Source: Lactobacillus sp.
GTDB taxonomy: Bacteria; Bacillota; Bacilli; Lactobacillales; Lactobacillaceae
DNA: 14,161 nt
Assembly (NCBI GenBank): GCA_003482405.1
Contig: DMZB01000279.1
Span: forward strand, 2,070 to 16,230
Direction: 5' to 3'
Position numbers and translations under genes: made by a program. Under the pieces are notes generated by a model. That model did not search any database, had not been told where the DNA came from, and saw only the letters and a list, made by a program, of their open reading frames with translations. Shown one piece after another: positions 14,005-14,161 of this stretch (within the stretch, counting starts at the first letter, position 1; each line of letters opens with the position of its first letter).

Positions 14005-14161
14005 GTCTAGTATAACCTATTCTGAACGAATTAAAATTGAAACCTTTTGTGAGCTAGGACTGACCAATATCCAAATGGCTGAGCGGTTAAAACGATCTCC
14101 GTCTACGATTTCTTATGAATTATCTCGTTGTCAACCTTATCAAGCTGAATTAGCACAGGCC
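14003..14161 (+). CDS. IS30-family transposase, N-terminal part (53 codons, runs off the right edge)
   Basis: Begins TTG-TCT-AGT-ATA and reads MSSITYSERIKIETFCELGL and onward through TNIQMAERLKRSPSTISYEL to the window edge. This is the N-terminal helix-turn-helix (HTH_38-like) of IS30-family transposases, which recognises the element's ends: SERIKIE leads into the first helices, and RSPSTISYELSR is the recognition helix. The DDE catalytic core lies beyond the right edge. It is divergent from the adhesin, with 125 bases between the two starts. From memory it is close to the IS30 elements of ISLpl1 type that are common in lactobacilli, but I could not check this. The outer end of the element cannot be placed with certainty. 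Whether the full transposase is intact is not visible. Confidence 0.85.
   Translation, partial: MSSITYSERIKIETFCELGLTNIQMAERLKRSPSTISYELSRCQPYQAELAQA

Overview
The window looks like chromosomal DNA of a low-to-mid GC Gram-positive bacterium, most likely a member of the Lactobacillaceae. The pointers are a sortase-anchored surface protein built of CnaB/SpaA-type domains, strong GGGGGAG and AGGAG ribosome-binding sites, a P1B-type ATPase with a CPG transmembrane motif that I associate with lactobacilli, and an IS30-family transposase of a lactobacillar type. The genus cannot be fixed from the sequence alone.

Layout. (1) Bases 1-1098, minus strand: the first 366 codons of a P1B-type metal-transporting ATPase; its C-terminal part lies beyond the left edge. 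(2) Bases 1099-1220: the ATPase promoter region, with a possible small operator, and the rho-independent terminator of the next gene. (3) Bases 1221-13877, minus strand: one uninterrupted gene of 4219 codons filling almost 90 percent of the window. It encodes a 4218-residue, apparently cysteine-free, wall-anchored adhesin. In order it has a signal peptide, a Ser/Thr-rich stalk, about six MSCRAMM-like Ig-fold domains, 28 CnaB/SpaA-like domains, four 15-residue Pro-rich repeats and an LPHTG sorting signal. (4) Bases 13878-14002: a divergent intergenic region with a 17-bp palindrome and a 63-bp hairpin. (5) Bases 14003-14161, plus strand: the first 53 codons of an IS30-family transposase starting at TTG, cut by the right edge.

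The most interesting content is the internal architecture of the giant adhesin. Its CnaB-like domains fall into seven recognisable types (called G, A, B, C, D, E and F here) arranged as a supermodule: G-A-B-C-D-E-F twice, then B-C-D-E-F, then A-B-E-F, flanked by divergent domains. Each of the 28 domains keeps a candidate isopeptide lysine in its first strand and the catalytic-type glutamate before its GY turn. The presumed acceptor in the last strand alternates Asn, Asp, Asn, Asp within each supermodule, which suggests an older two-domain unit. An 861-bp ungapped direct repeat and a 306-bp one show that the array was expanded by recent segmental duplication and could still change in length.

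The three genes do not obviously form a functional unit. The adhesin would act at the cell surface as a long, covalently stabilised stalk. The ATPase is a separate metal-efflux gene, apparently with its own promoter behind a terminator. The insertion element sits directly upstream of the adhesin and may affect its expression.
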